Source: JAVKSL01 sp039583695 (GTDB taxonomy: Bacteria > Actinomycetota > Acidimicrobiia > Acidimicrobiales > JAJPHD01). Taken from it: a stretch of DNA of 33,931 nt. The stretch is from NCBI GenBank assembly GCA_039583695.1, contig JAVKSL010000024.1, forward strand, positions 1 to 33,931. The letters run 5' to 3'. The position numbers and the translations under genes are program-made. The notes under the pieces were generated by a model. The model was given only the letters and a program-made list of their open reading frames with translations. It was not told the origin of the DNA and searched no databases. Below, in pieces: positions 7,672 to 15,129 of this stretch. The stretch's first letter is position 1. Every line of letters begins with the position of its first letter.

Positions 7672-8271
7672 TCAGCGCAGCGTCCGGCCGGTGAGGGTCA
7701 GCAGGACACCAGGGCCACGGCCTGAGCCCAGTGCCAGGTCCATGGCCAGGTGCGCCGCCGTGGCCAGCGGCGCCGCGGGCATCTCCGCGTCCACGCCAAG
7801 GGCCGCGCCCAGGTCCAGCGTATGCACCACCAGCTCGAAAGTACGGGTGGGCAGGTAGTCCGACAGGTACATCCCACCGAAGCGGGTGCTCACCACGGGG
7901 TCCTCGCCGCTGCCCGCCGCACGCTGAAGCGCAATCAGGGCGCGAGTCCGGATGACGGCGAGGGCGGTCGACGGCATCTCTCCCAGGGCCGCGCCCGCCT
8001 GCCTACCCCGCTCGGCTATCGCGTCGTGGTCAGCCCCGCTGGCCAGGGCGAAGTACTCCGCCGCGCTTGCCACCGCCACCTCGGTCGGCGGCGACGGGTC
8101 CGCCAGGCACTCCTCCACACTGAGCAGGGCCCGGCTGGTATGGCCTACCAGGTCCCGCACCGACCAGACACCGAGCCCGGGGCGCTCCCAATCTGGCGGT
8201 CCCACGCGACCCACCAGGCTGGCGAAGGCCAGGCTGGCCTGGCGAAACCCCTCGAGCACACCTGCGTCCAC
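7672..8271 (-). CDS. Maleylpyruvate isomerase / DinB-like (MDMPI) family protein
   Basis: A 199-residue, mostly helical protein. Family signs are WERPGLGVWSVRDLVGHTSRALLSVEE near the N-terminus (the W-S-V-R-D-L-V-x-H-x metal-site segment) and the later YLPTRTFELVVHTLDLGAALG, whose His completes the DinB-type site. Actinobacterial members include mycothiol-dependent maleylpyruvate isomerase, but many are uncharacterised thiol-linked or metal-binding proteins. The frame extends upstream to 8328, which would run into the uvrB promoter. GTG 8271 is preferred because TAGCCT (8284-8279) lies exactly seven bases before it and the conserved region starts soon after. Convergent with DUF1003 and divergent from uvrB. 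Confidence 0.72.
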   Translation of the reverse strand: MDAGVLEGFRQASLAFASLVGRVGPPDWERPGLGVWSVRDLVGHTSRALLSVEECLADPSPPTEVAVASAAEYFALASGADHDAIAERGRQAGAALGEMPSTALAVIRTRALIALQRAAGSGEDPVVSTRFGGMYLSDYLPTRTFELVVHTLDLGAALGVDAEMPAAPLATAAHLAMDLALGSGRGPGVLLTLTGRTLR

Positions 8272-8278
8272 CGAAACC

Positions 8279-8284
8279 AGGCTA
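8279..8284 (-). promoter_or_regulatory. -10 box (TAGCCT) for the MDMPI-family gene
   Basis: On the minus strand TAGCCT is followed by seven bases and then GTG 8271, with no Shine-Dalgarno between. It implies a leaderless transcript and fixes the start. Confidence 0.5.
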
Positions 8285-8327
8285 GAGCGACCTGGAGTGG
8301 GCACGGCGGGTGAGGCGGCATCGGGCA

Positions 8328-8333
8328 TATTCT
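8328..8333 (+). promoter_or_regulatory. Putative -10 box (TATTCT) of uvrB
   Basis: TATTCT ends nine bases before ATG 8343 in a locally AT-richer stretch. No ribosome-binding site precedes the ATG, so the transcript is probably leaderless. A LexA-type operator was looked for and not recognised. Confidence 0.45.
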
Positions 8334-8342
8334 TTAGACAAG

Positions 8343-10358
8343 ATGCCCAAGTTCAAGGTGGTCTCGGCCTTCGCACCGGCGGGCGACCAGCCAGCTGCGA
8401 TCGAGGCGCTGTTACGAGGCGTGGAGCGGGGGGACCGCTTCCAGACCCTGCTGGGGATCACCGGGAGCGGCAAGTCGGCCACCATCGCGTGGACCATCGA
8501 GGCGGTGCAGCGGCCCACGCTCATCATCGCACCGAACAAGTCCCTGGCGGCGCAGCTGGCGAATGAGTTCCGGGAGCTCTTTCCCGAGAACCGGGTGGAG
8601 TACTTCGTGTCCTATTACGACTATTATCAGCCCGAGGCGTACATCCCCTCCAGCGACACCTACATCGAGAAGGACAGCTCGATCAACGACGAGATCGACC
8701 GCCTGCGTCACTCGGCCACCTCGGCGCTGCTCACCCGTCGGGACGTGATAGTGGTGGCGTCGGTGAGCTGCATCTACGGGATCGGCTCGCCGGTCGAGTA
8801 CGCCAAGCATATGCTCGCCCTCGCCCGGGGGCAGAGCGCCGATCACCGGTCCATCCTCTCGAGGCTGGTCGAGCTGGCCTACGAGCGCAACGACGTGGCC
8901 CTCACCAGGGGCAAGTTCCGGGTCAGGGGGGACACCATCGAGATCCACGCCGCGTACGAGGAGACCGGGCTGCGCGTAGAGCTGTTCGGTGACGAGGTGG
9001 AGCGGATCAGCCGGGTGGACCTGGTGACCGGCGAGTGCCTGGAGGAGCTGTCAGAGCTGGTTATCTTCCCCGCCACCCACTACGTAGCCGGAGACGAGCG
9101 AATGCAAATGGCGATCGCCGGGATCGAGATGGAGCTCGCCGAGCGACTGAAGGCCTTCGAGTCGGAGGGCCGCCTCCTGGAAGCGCAGCGCCTCCGGATG
9201 CGGACCTCGTACGACCTGGAGATGCTGGCCGAGATCGGCTCGTGCAGCGGGGTTGAGAACTACAGTCGCCACATCGATGGGCGGGCAGCAGGGGAGCCGC
9301 CGTTCACCCTTCTGGACTTCTTTCCCGAGGACTACATGCTGGTGATGGACGAGTCCCACGTCACCGTCCCCCAGCTGCATGGCCAATACGAGGGGGATCG
9401 GTCACGAAAGGAGACCCTCATCGACCATGGGTTTCGCCTGCCGAGCGCGGCGGACAACCGGCCGTTACGCTTCGACGAGCTCTACGAGCGCATCAAGTGC
9501 TGTATTTTCATGTCGGCCACCCCCTCGCCGTATGAGATCGTCCAGTCGGCCCAAGTGGTGGAGCAGATCGTGCGCCCCACTGGGCTGGTTGACCCGGAGG
9601 TGATCGTCAAACCCACCAAAGGACAGATCGACGACCTCATAGCGGCGGTTCATACGACAGTCGCCCGGGGAGACCGGGTCCTGGTCACCACGCTCACCAA
9701 GAAGATGGCCGAGGACCTCACCGAGTACCTCTTGGAGATGGGCCTTCGGGTCCGCTACCTGCACTCCAACATCGACACCATCGAGCGCATCGAGATCATC
9801 CGGGACTTGCGCCTTGGGTCCTTCGACGTTCTGGTCGGGATCAACCTGCTGCGGGAGGGCCTGGACCTGCCCGAGGTCTCACTGGTGGCGATCCTGGACG
9901 CGGACAAGGAGGGATTCTTGCGGAGCGAGACCTCTCTGATCCAGACCATGGGCCGTGCGGCCCGAAACGTGGACGGCGCGGTGATCATGTACGCGGACCG
10001 GTTGACCGCCTCGATGGAGCGGGCGATTAGCGAGACCCAGCGGCGGAGGGGTGTCCAGCAGGCGTACAACGCCTCCCACGGGATCGACCCTCAGACCATC
10101 CGCAAGGCGGTGACCGATATTCTCGCCCACCTGCGCCCGGCGGAAGGGGCACCGGTGCCCGGTAGGGATCGCCGGTCTCGGGCGAGGGACAAGGTCCGCA
10201 GCGACTTGGCCGAGTTGCCGCGTGAGGAGCTGGAGCGGCTCATCCGCACGCTGGAGTCCGAGATGCACACCGCCGCCGCCGAGCTGCGTTTCGAGTACGC
10301 GGCCCGGCTGCGGGACGAGATCGGCGACCTCAAGGCGGAGCTACGGTCGCTGGGCTGA
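8343..10358 (+). CDS. uvrB: UvrABC excinuclease subunit B
   Basis: UvrB is the damage-verifying helicase-like subunit of nucleotide excision repair. The 671-residue product has Walker A GITGSGKS (38-45; Ser replaces the more usual Thr). The damage-probing hairpin region is YYDYYQPEAYIPSSDTYIEKD (91-111). DESH motif II lies at 336-339. Helicase motifs VTTLTKKMAEDLTEYL, GINLLREGLDLPEVSLVAILDADKEGFLRS and QTMGRAARN follow. The C-terminal UVR domain, about 40 residues from EELERLIRTLESEM, binds UvrC. ATG 8343 (MPKFKVVSAF) is chosen over an upstream in-frame start at 8310 because homology and the -10 box both point to it. Confidence 0.97.
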   Translation: MPKFKVVSAFAPAGDQPAAIEALLRGVERGDRFQTLLGITGSGKSATIAWTIEAVQRPTLIIAPNKSLAAQLANEFRELFPENRVEYFVSYYDYYQPEAYIPSSDTYIEKDSSINDEIDRLRHSATSALLTRRDVIVVASVSCIYGIGSPVEYAKHMLALARGQSADHRSILSRLVELAYERNDVALTRGKFRVRGDTIEIHAAYEETGLRVELFGDEVERISRVDLVTGECLEELSELVIFPATHYVAGDERMQMAIAGIEMELAERLKAFESEGRLLEAQRLRMRTSYDLEMLAEIGSCSGVENYSRHIDGRAAGEPPFTLLDFFPEDYMLVMDESHVTVPQLHGQYEGDRSRKETLIDHGFRLPSAADNRPLRFDELYERIKCCIFMSATPSPYEIVQSAQVVEQIVRPTGLVDPEVIVKPTKGQIDDLIAAVHTTVARGDRVLVTTLTKKMAEDLTEYLLEMGLRVRYLHSNIDTIERIEIIRDLRLGSFDVLVGINLLREGLDLPEVSLVAILDADKEGFLRSETSLIQTMGRAARNVDGAVIMYADRLTASMERAISETQRRRGVQQAYNASHGIDPQTIRKAVTDILAHLRPAEGAPVPGRDRRSRARDKVRSDLAELPREELERLIRTLESEMHTAAAELRFEYAARLRDEIGDLKAELRSLG

Positions 10359-10409
10359 GCCCCCCGGCCCCCCGTCGCTGGCCCCCGGTCCTGTCCCCGG
10401 CCCCCCGGC
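10359..10409. other. Short C-rich gap between convergent uvrB and gpsA
   Basis: Fifty-one bases with repeated CCCCCGG blocks on the plus strand and no hairpin with a U-run. It probably acts as a transcription slow-down zone, but nothing definite is visible. Confidence 0.4.
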
Positions 10410-11405
10410 TTAGTAGGGCTCGCGTTCGTGGCCGGGACGGACCTGCAGCAAGTTGAGATACGCCTCGGTCACGGAGGTGCGCCCGGCGACCACCCCCTCG
10501 ATCTGTTCACAGATAGGGACCTCGACGCCGTAGCGGCGAGCCAGCTGCGGCACCAGGCCGGCGGTATGCACACCTTCAGCCACCTCGGTCATCTCGGCCA
10601 GTATGGCGCGCAGCTCCCGACCGCGGCCGAGCTCGAAGCCGACGTGGCGGTTGCGCGAAAGCGGGCTCATGCATGTGGCCAGCAGGTCGCCCAACCCGGC
10701 CAGGCCGGCGAAGGTGGCCGACTCACCTCCCATGGCAGTCCCAAGCCGGCTCACCTCGGCCAGCCCTCGTGCGATCACCGCCGCTCGGCTGCTGTCGCCC
10801 ACGCCAAGGCCTTCCCCAATCCCCGCAGCGATGGCGATGACATTCTTGAGGGCACCTCCGACCTCTACGCCGATCACGTCGTGATTGGTGTAGACGCGGA
10901 ACAGGCCCACACAGAACAGCTCCTGCAGTACCGCCGCCGCCGTGGGCTCATTGCAGGCGACCACGCTTGCGGCCGCCTTGCCCGCCATGATCTCCTGAGC
11001 CAGATTAGGTCCCGAAAGGGTCGCCGCCGGGTGTGAAGGGAGCACCGCGGCGATCACCTCGGTCATGCGCATGAGCGTCCCCCCCTCAATCCCCTTGGCG
11101 ATGCTCACGACCGGAACCGAGCGTCGGAACAGCGGGGCCGCCAGCTCCAGCACCTCACGGAAGCCTTCAGACGGCACTCCCACGATCACCACATCCGCAC
11201 CTTCCAGCGCGTCGGCGAGGCTGGCGGTGGCCCTGAGGGCCTCAGGTAGGGCAAAGTTGGCAAGGTACCGCGGGTTGCGATGCAACGCGCCGATCTCAGC
11301 TGCCAGGTCGGGGTCCCGGGCCCAAAGAACGGTGGGGTGCCGGGCTGCCGCGATGCTGGCCATCGTGGTCCCCCACGATCCGGCTCCGAGCACGCATACC
11401 CGCAC
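10410..11405 (-). CDS. gpsA: Glycerol-3-phosphate dehydrogenase [NAD(P)+]
   Basis: The 331-residue enzyme reduces dihydroxyacetone phosphate to sn-glycerol 3-phosphate, the backbone precursor of phospholipids. The Rossmann loop GAGSWGT is at residues 7-13. Further signatures: VVSIAKGIEGG, ATLSGPNLAQEI, the catalytic-lysine segment EVGGALKNVIAIAAG, TFAGLAGLGDLLATCMSPLSRNRHVG, and EGVHTAGLVPQLARRYGVEVPI. The frame is open far upstream inside the preceding gene. GTG 11405 is taken as the start because the fold begins there (VRVCVLGAGSWG) and it lies one base after the stop of the hemolysin-III-like gene, implying translational coupling. Confidence 0.94.
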   Translation of the reverse strand: MRVCVLGAGSWGTTMASIAAARHPTVLWARDPDLAAEIGALHRNPRYLANFALPEALRATASLADALEGADVVIVGVPSEGFREVLELAAPLFRRSVPVVSIAKGIEGGTLMRMTEVIAAVLPSHPAATLSGPNLAQEIMAGKAAASVVACNEPTAAAVLQELFCVGLFRVYTNHDVIGVEVGGALKNVIAIAAGIGEGLGVGDSSRAAVIARGLAEVSRLGTAMGGESATFAGLAGLGDLLATCMSPLSRNRHVGFELGRGRELRAILAEMTEVAEGVHTAGLVPQLARRYGVEVPICEQIEGVVAGRTSVTEAYLNLLQVRPGHEREPY

Positions 11406-11406
11406 C

Positions 11407-12114
11407 TCAGTGAACCTGACCGAGCAGACCCCAGAGGACCAGCCAATAGCACGCCGCGGCAGCCACAACCATCGAGTGCCACACCTCGTGATAGCCGAAG
11501 GTCTCGGGCGCCGGGTCGGGCCAACGCCTGGCCAGCACGACAGCACCTAGGGTATAGAGGAGGGCGAAGCTCCACATCAGGCCCAGCTCAACGGGGCTGA
11601 GCACGCGGAAGGCGTCCGGGAGGGTCACCAGGCCCACCCACCCAAGGACGATATACAATGCGCCGGTCAGCGGCCGGAAACGGTTGAACCCAGCCAGCTT
11701 GCCGGCTACTCCAACCGTGGCACCCGCCCAGGCGACACCCAGCACGACCGGGCTCAACTCACCGCTCACCACCAAGGCGCACCAGGGCGTGTAGCAGGCC
11801 GCGATGAACACGAAGATCGTCGCGTGGTCAGCTCGCCGCATCACCCGCCGGGCCGCGGCGCGCATCGGGATCAGGTGGTACGCCGAGCTGATGGCGAACA
11901 ACAAGAGCATGCCCACGGAGCACACGGCAACCGAGCCGGTGACCCCGGACCCGACTGACCGAGCGACCAGGACCGCGCCGGCCGGCAGCGCGGCGATAGC
12001 GGCGCCAAAGTGGATCCATCCTCGCAACCTGGGTGTATCGGCCCCTCCGGTGGGTCGGGACCGATGAGCAGGCGCCCTGGTGGGGATGCTCGGGTCGCTG
12101 GTGGCGTTGGTCAT
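11407..12114 (-). CDS. Hemolysin III / PAQR-like seven-helix membrane protein
   Basis: A 235-residue membrane protein of the HlyIII (PAQR-related) family. After a ~30-residue polar N-terminus there are about seven hydrophobic helices. Family residues are visible: SSAYHLIP after the second helix, RRADHATIFVFIAACYTP, and the C-terminal GYHEVWHSMVV, whose His pair with the earlier His forms the presumed metal site. Despite the name, most members are not toxins and have roles in membrane lipid or metal homeostasis. It is co-directional with gpsA and separated from it by one base, so a link to phospholipid metabolism is a reasonable guess. Confidence 0.85.
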   Translation of the reverse strand: MTNATSDPSIPTRAPAHRSRPTGGADTPRLRGWIHFGAAIAALPAGAVLVARSVGSGVTGSVAVCSVGMLLLFAISSAYHLIPMRAAARRVMRRADHATIFVFIAACYTPWCALVVSGELSPVVLGVAWAGATVGVAGKLAGFNRFRPLTGALYIVLGWVGLVTLPDAFRVLSPVELGLMWSFALLYTLGAVVLARRWPDPAPETFGYHEVWHSMVVAAAACYWLVLWGLLGQVH

Positions 12115-12137
12115 GCCGTCACAGGCCCCACGAACCC

Positions 12138-12143
12138 ACCCTA
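12138..12143 (-). promoter_or_regulatory. -10 box (TAGGGT) for the hlyIII-gpsA unit
   Basis: TAGGGT on the minus strand lies 23 bases upstream of ATG 12114, giving a predicted leader of about 16 bases with no clear Shine-Dalgarno. Confidence 0.4.
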
Positions 12144-12157
12144 GCCCTGCTCCTGGT

Positions 12158-12217
12158 CAGGGCCCGGCACGCACCCTCAGGGCCCGGCACGCACCCTCAG
12201 GGCCCGGTACTGACCCT
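12158..12217. repeat. Three 20-bp tandem repeats between two divergent promoters
   Basis: Copies at 12158-12177 and 12178-12197 are identical (CAGGGCCCGGCACGCACCCT); the third, 12198-12217, differs at three positions. The array is bracketed by GGTCAG (12155-12160) and its inverse CTGACC (12210-12215). It lies between the hlyIII -10 box (12143-12138) and the msrA -10 box (12240-12245), where operators usually sit. Confidence 0.85.
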
Positions 12218-12239
12218 GAGTGCGCGCGTTGTCGACCGC

Positions 12240-12245
12240 TATCCT
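12240..12245 (+). promoter_or_regulatory. -10 box (TATCCT) of a leaderless msrA transcript
   Basis: TATCCT ends seven bases before ATG 12253 and no ribosome-binding site lies between. No good -35 is seen at 17-bp spacing; the region where it should be is the edge of the 20-bp repeat array. Confidence 0.5.
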
Positions 12246-12252
12246 GAGAGCC

Positions 12253-12912
12253 ATGCTGTTCGCCAGGCGCAGGTCTGAGCTTCCCGGTGAGGCGGATGCG
12301 CTTGCGGGGCGATCCTCGCCGGTGCGGGTGCCTGAGGCCCACCTGGTCAAGCAGACGCCACTTGTGGCGCCCTTTCCTGAGGGGACGGAGACGGCGATAT
12401 TCGCGATGGGATGTTTTTGGGGGGCGGAGCGCAAGCTCTGGGAGCTGGAGGGGGTGTACACCACGGCGGTGGGTTACGCCGGTGGCTTCACGCCCAATCC
12501 GACCTACAAAGAGGTCTGCAGCGGTCAGACCGGCCACGCCGAGGCGGTGCTGGTGGTGTTCGATCCAGTGGCGCTGAGCTACGGCACGCTTCTTGGGACT
12601 TTCTGGGAGGGGCACGACCCGACTCAGGGGATGCGCCAGGGAAACGACGTCGGCACTCAGTACCGCTCAGCCATCTACACGACCAGCGATTCCCAGCAGC
12701 GGGCAGCTCGGGTCTCCAGGGATGTCTACCAGGATCTGCTGACCCAGGCTGGTCTCGGCACGATCACGACGGAGATCGCTCCCGCGGGACCGTTCTATTA
12801 CGCCGAGGATTACCACCAGCAGTATCTGGCAGCCAACCCTCACGGTTACTGCGGCCTAGGCAGCACCGGAGTTGCCTGCCCGACCGGGATTGGTGTGCAA
12901 CAGCTCGACTGA
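12253..12912 (+). CDS. msrA: Peptide methionine (S)-S-oxide reductase MsrA
   Basis: The 219-residue enzyme repairs oxidised methionine (S-sulfoxide) in proteins. The active-site motif GCFWGAE places the catalytic Cys at residue 54. Then come VGYAGG, YKEVCSGQTGHAEAV, WEGHDPTQGMRQGNDVGTQYRS, and FYYAEDYHQQYL, all in family order. Two Cys near the end (GYCGLGSTGVACP) are candidate resolving residues. ATG 12253 fits the -10 box; a GTG at 12220 in the same frame lies upstream of that promoter and is disfavoured. Expressed alone, divergent from hlyIII. Confidence 0.95.
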   Translation: MLFARRRSELPGEADALAGRSSPVRVPEAHLVKQTPLVAPFPEGTETAIFAMGCFWGAERKLWELEGVYTTAVGYAGGFTPNPTYKEVCSGQTGHAEAVLVVFDPVALSYGTLLGTFWEGHDPTQGMRQGNDVGTQYRSAIYTTSDSQQRAARVSRDVYQDLLTQAGLGTITTEIAPAGPFYYAEDYHQQYLAANPHGYCGLGSTGVACPTGIGVQQLD

Positions 12913-13050
12913 GGCGTCGGCGGGCCCAGCGGTGCCCGACCCATCAGCAGGGGCCCAGCAAGGCTTTAGGAGAAATCGAGTCCCGTGCTCCTCATCTCCG
13001 TGCCCACGAACCCGATGCGCTCGCAGACTGGTGAGATCAGTCGAGCGGGT

Positions 13051-13056
13051 TAGAGT
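13051..13056 (+). promoter_or_regulatory. -10 box (TAGAGT) of the tig-clpP-clpX unit
   Basis: TAGAGT lies 11 bases before ATG 13068 without a Shine-Dalgarno, giving a leader of only a few bases. The upstream 12913-13050 gap contains no gene or tRNA that I can recognise. Confidence 0.45.
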
Positions 13057-13067
13057 GGGCAACCTGT

Positions 13068-14477
13068 ATGCGAGCCACAGCTGAGCCCCTCGAGGGCAAC
13101 AAGGTAAAGCTCTCGGTCACGCTTGACGACGAGGAGATGGCGAGGGCGCTTGACTCCGCCCTGTCGAAGATGGCGAAGGAGGCGCGAGTACCGGGATTCC
13201 GGCCTGGCAAGGTGCCACGTCAGATCCTCCAGGCCAGAGTGGGTGTCGCGGCGATCCGCCAGGCTGCGATCAACGATGTGCTCCCTGACTACTATGCCCA
13301 GGCACTGGCCGAGACTGATGTGGATCCGATAGCGCAGCCCCAGATCGACGTCACCGAGGGCGAGGAGTCTGGTCCGGTGACCTTCGACGCCACAGTTGAG
13401 GTACGTCCCAAGGTTGCGATCATCGGATATGAGGGTCTGGCAGTGACCCTGCCCACCCTCGCGGTCGAGGACGCCGATGTCGACGCGCAGGTAGACGCGA
13501 TGCGCGCCCAGTCGGCAGAGCTGGCCGTGGTGGACCGTCCTGCTGCCGATACAGACCACGTGACCATAAACGTCAAGACGACTCGCGCAGGAGAGCCGGT
13601 GGAGGGATTCAGCTTCGATGAGCTGTCCTACGAGGTGGGGAGCGCCAGCATCGTCGCGGAGCTGGACCCCCAGCTCCGGGGGCTCAGTGCAGGTGACAGC
13701 GTTACCTTCGACGCGGAGGTGGCTGGGTCTGTCGCCACCGTCGAGATCCTGGTCAAGGACGTCCGGGAGAGGGTCCTTCCTGAAGCTGACGACGCCTGGG
13801 CTGCTCGGGCGTCCGAGTTCGAGACCTTAGAGGAGCTGCGGGCACACCTGCGGCGCCGGTTGAGGGAGATAAGACGGGAGCGGGCCCGCCAGTCAGTGCG
13901 GGACCTGGCGCTCGACGCCCTGGTTCAGCTGGTGACCGAAGAGCCGCCCGAGGCGCTTTTTAGCGCTGAGCTCGAGCGCCGGATACAGGATTTTGGCCAA
14001 CACCTCGACAGCCTGAAGATGGACTTGCCGAGATACCTTTCGAGAGCGGCCATTACCCAGGACCAACTTTTGGAGGGCCTGCGTCAGAGGGCGTTCCTGG
14101 CCGTCAAGTCGGACCTGGCGCTGCGGGCGCTCATCGACGCAGAGTCGATAAAGATCACCGAGGAGGACCTGGAGGCCGAGCTGGCTGCCCTGGCGAAGCA
14201 CCTCAAGCAGGACCCGAAGCACCTCAGGCAGACTCTGGAGCAATCTAACCAGCTTGGGGCGGTGCGGGCGGACGTGCGCAAGGCCAGGGCCCTCGACTGG
14301 CTGGCAGAGCGGGTCGAGCTGCGTGACGAGGAGGGCCGGCCGGTGGACCGGGCTGACCTGCTCCCGCCGCCCGCCGAGCCCGAGCCTGCCGAGCCCGCCG
14401 CAGCCGAGCCCGAGCCCGCCGCAGCCGAGCCCGAGCCCGCCGCAGCCGAGCCCGAGCCCGAGGAGGAACCCGCATGA
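13068..14477 (+). CDS. tig: Trigger factor (ribosome-bound chaperone / prolyl isomerase)
   Basis: Trigger factor meets nascent chains at the ribosome exit tunnel. The 469-residue product has the N-terminal ribosome-binding domain with the signature GFRPGKVP (residues ~43-50). A FKBP-like domain covers ~150-235 (DHVTINVKTTRAGEPVEGFSF, then FTAEVAG-like FDAEVAGSVATVEILVKDV). A long helical C-terminal chaperone domain follows (EELRAHLRRRLREIRRERARQ, TEEDLEAELAALAKHLKQ). The last ~45 residues are an acidic Pro/Ala/Glu repeat (AEPEPAA). The stop overlaps the clpP start (ATGA), so the folding and degradation genes are translationally coupled. Confidence 0.95.
   Translation: MRATAEPLEGNKVKLSVTLDDEEMARALDSALSKMAKEARVPGFRPGKVPRQILQARVGVAAIRQAAINDVLPDYYAQALAETDVDPIAQPQIDVTEGEESGPVTFDATVEVRPKVAIIGYEGLAVTLPTLAVEDADVDAQVDAMRAQSAELAVVDRPAADTDHVTINVKTTRAGEPVEGFSFDELSYEVGSASIVAELDPQLRGLSAGDSVTFDAEVAGSVATVEILVKDVRERVLPEADDAWAARASEFETLEELRAHLRRRLREIRRERARQSVRDLALDALVQLVTEEPPEALFSAELERRIQDFGQHLDSLKMDLPRYLSRAAITQDQLLEGLRQRAFLAVKSDLALRALIDAESIKITEEDLEAELAALAKHLKQDPKHLRQTLEQSNQLGAVRADVRKARALDWLAERVELRDEEGRPVDRADLLPPPAEPEPAEPAAAEPEPAAAEPEPAAAEPEPEEEPA
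14371..14468 (+). repeat. In-gene 21-bp repeat encoding AEPEPAA at the trigger factor C-terminus
   Basis: Nearly perfect copies of a 21-bp unit (GCC-GCA-GCC-GAG-CCC-GAG-CCC) encode AAAEPEP several times before EEEPA and the stop. The unit length is a multiple of three, so copy-number change would not break the frame. Confidence 0.85.
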
Positions 14478-15112
14478 CGCTCCAACCTGTTTACAACTAC
14501 ATGGTGCCGACGGTCATCGAGTCCAGCACCAGGGGGGACCGAGCGTACGACCTGTTCTCCCGCCTTCTCCGGGAGCGGATCATCTTCCTGGGTACTCCTA
14601 TCGACGACACGGTGGCGAACCTCGTCTGCGCCCAGATGCTGTTCCTCGAATCCGAGGATGCGGACAAAGAGATCAGCCTCTACATCAACTCACCTGGCGG
14701 TGATATCACCGCCCTGTTCGCCATCTATGACACGATGAAGTTCATCAAGAGCGACATCTCCACCTTTTGCTATGGTCAGGCGGCTTCGGCGGCGGCGGTG
14801 CTGCTGGCGGCGGGGACTGTGGGCAAGCGCTTCGCCCTTCCCCACGCCCGGGTCCTCATCCACCAGCCCTACGGTGGCGCTGCAGGCCAGGCGACTGACA
14901 TCGAGCTGCAGGCCAAGGAGATCCTGCGCATGAGGGACCTGCTCAACCAGCTACTGGCCACAGACACCGGCCAACCGGTCGAGAAGGTGTCCAAGGACAC
15001 CGACAGGGACTTTATCATGAGCGCCGCGGAGGCCAAGGAGTACGGGATCATCGACGAGGTCATCAGCTCTCGCGACCTCGCGATCCTACCGGTTGTAGCA
15101 GGTGTGGCCTAG
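14474..15112 (+). CDS. clpP: ATP-dependent Clp protease proteolytic subunit
   Basis: ClpP is the barrel-shaped serine protease that degrades substrates fed by ClpX or ClpC. Of 212 residues, Ser105 (GQAASAAAV), His130 (LIHQP) and Asp179 (KDTDRDF) form the catalytic triad. Ser-to-His and His-to-Asp spacings of 25 and 49 match E. coli ClpP. YINSPGGDITALFAIYDTM is the oxyanion-loop region. The start ATG overlaps the tig stop, and clpX follows 17 bases after. Only one clpP is present at this locus, whereas actinobacteria usually carry two adjacent copies. Confidence 0.96.
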   Translation: MTLQPVYNYMVPTVIESSTRGDRAYDLFSRLLRERIIFLGTPIDDTVANLVCAQMLFLESEDADKEISLYINSPGGDITALFAIYDTMKFIKSDISTFCYGQAASAAAVLLAAGTVGKRFALPHARVLIHQPYGGAAGQATDIELQAKEILRMRDLLNQLLATDTGQPVEKVSKDTDRDFIMSAAEAKEYGIIDEVISSRDLAILPVVAGVA

Positions 15113-15129
15113 GACACGGGGGAGACGTC

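Noticed and set aside
8326..8328. Longer start (ATG 8328) of the MDMPI-family protein
   Set aside because: It would run into the uvrB -10 region, and the added 19 residues are low complexity; GTG 8271 has the better promoter geometry.
12913..13067. tRNA gene upstream of tig, looked for because tRNAs often occur there
   Set aside because: No cloverleaf, GTTCRA-type T loop or CCA end could be found.
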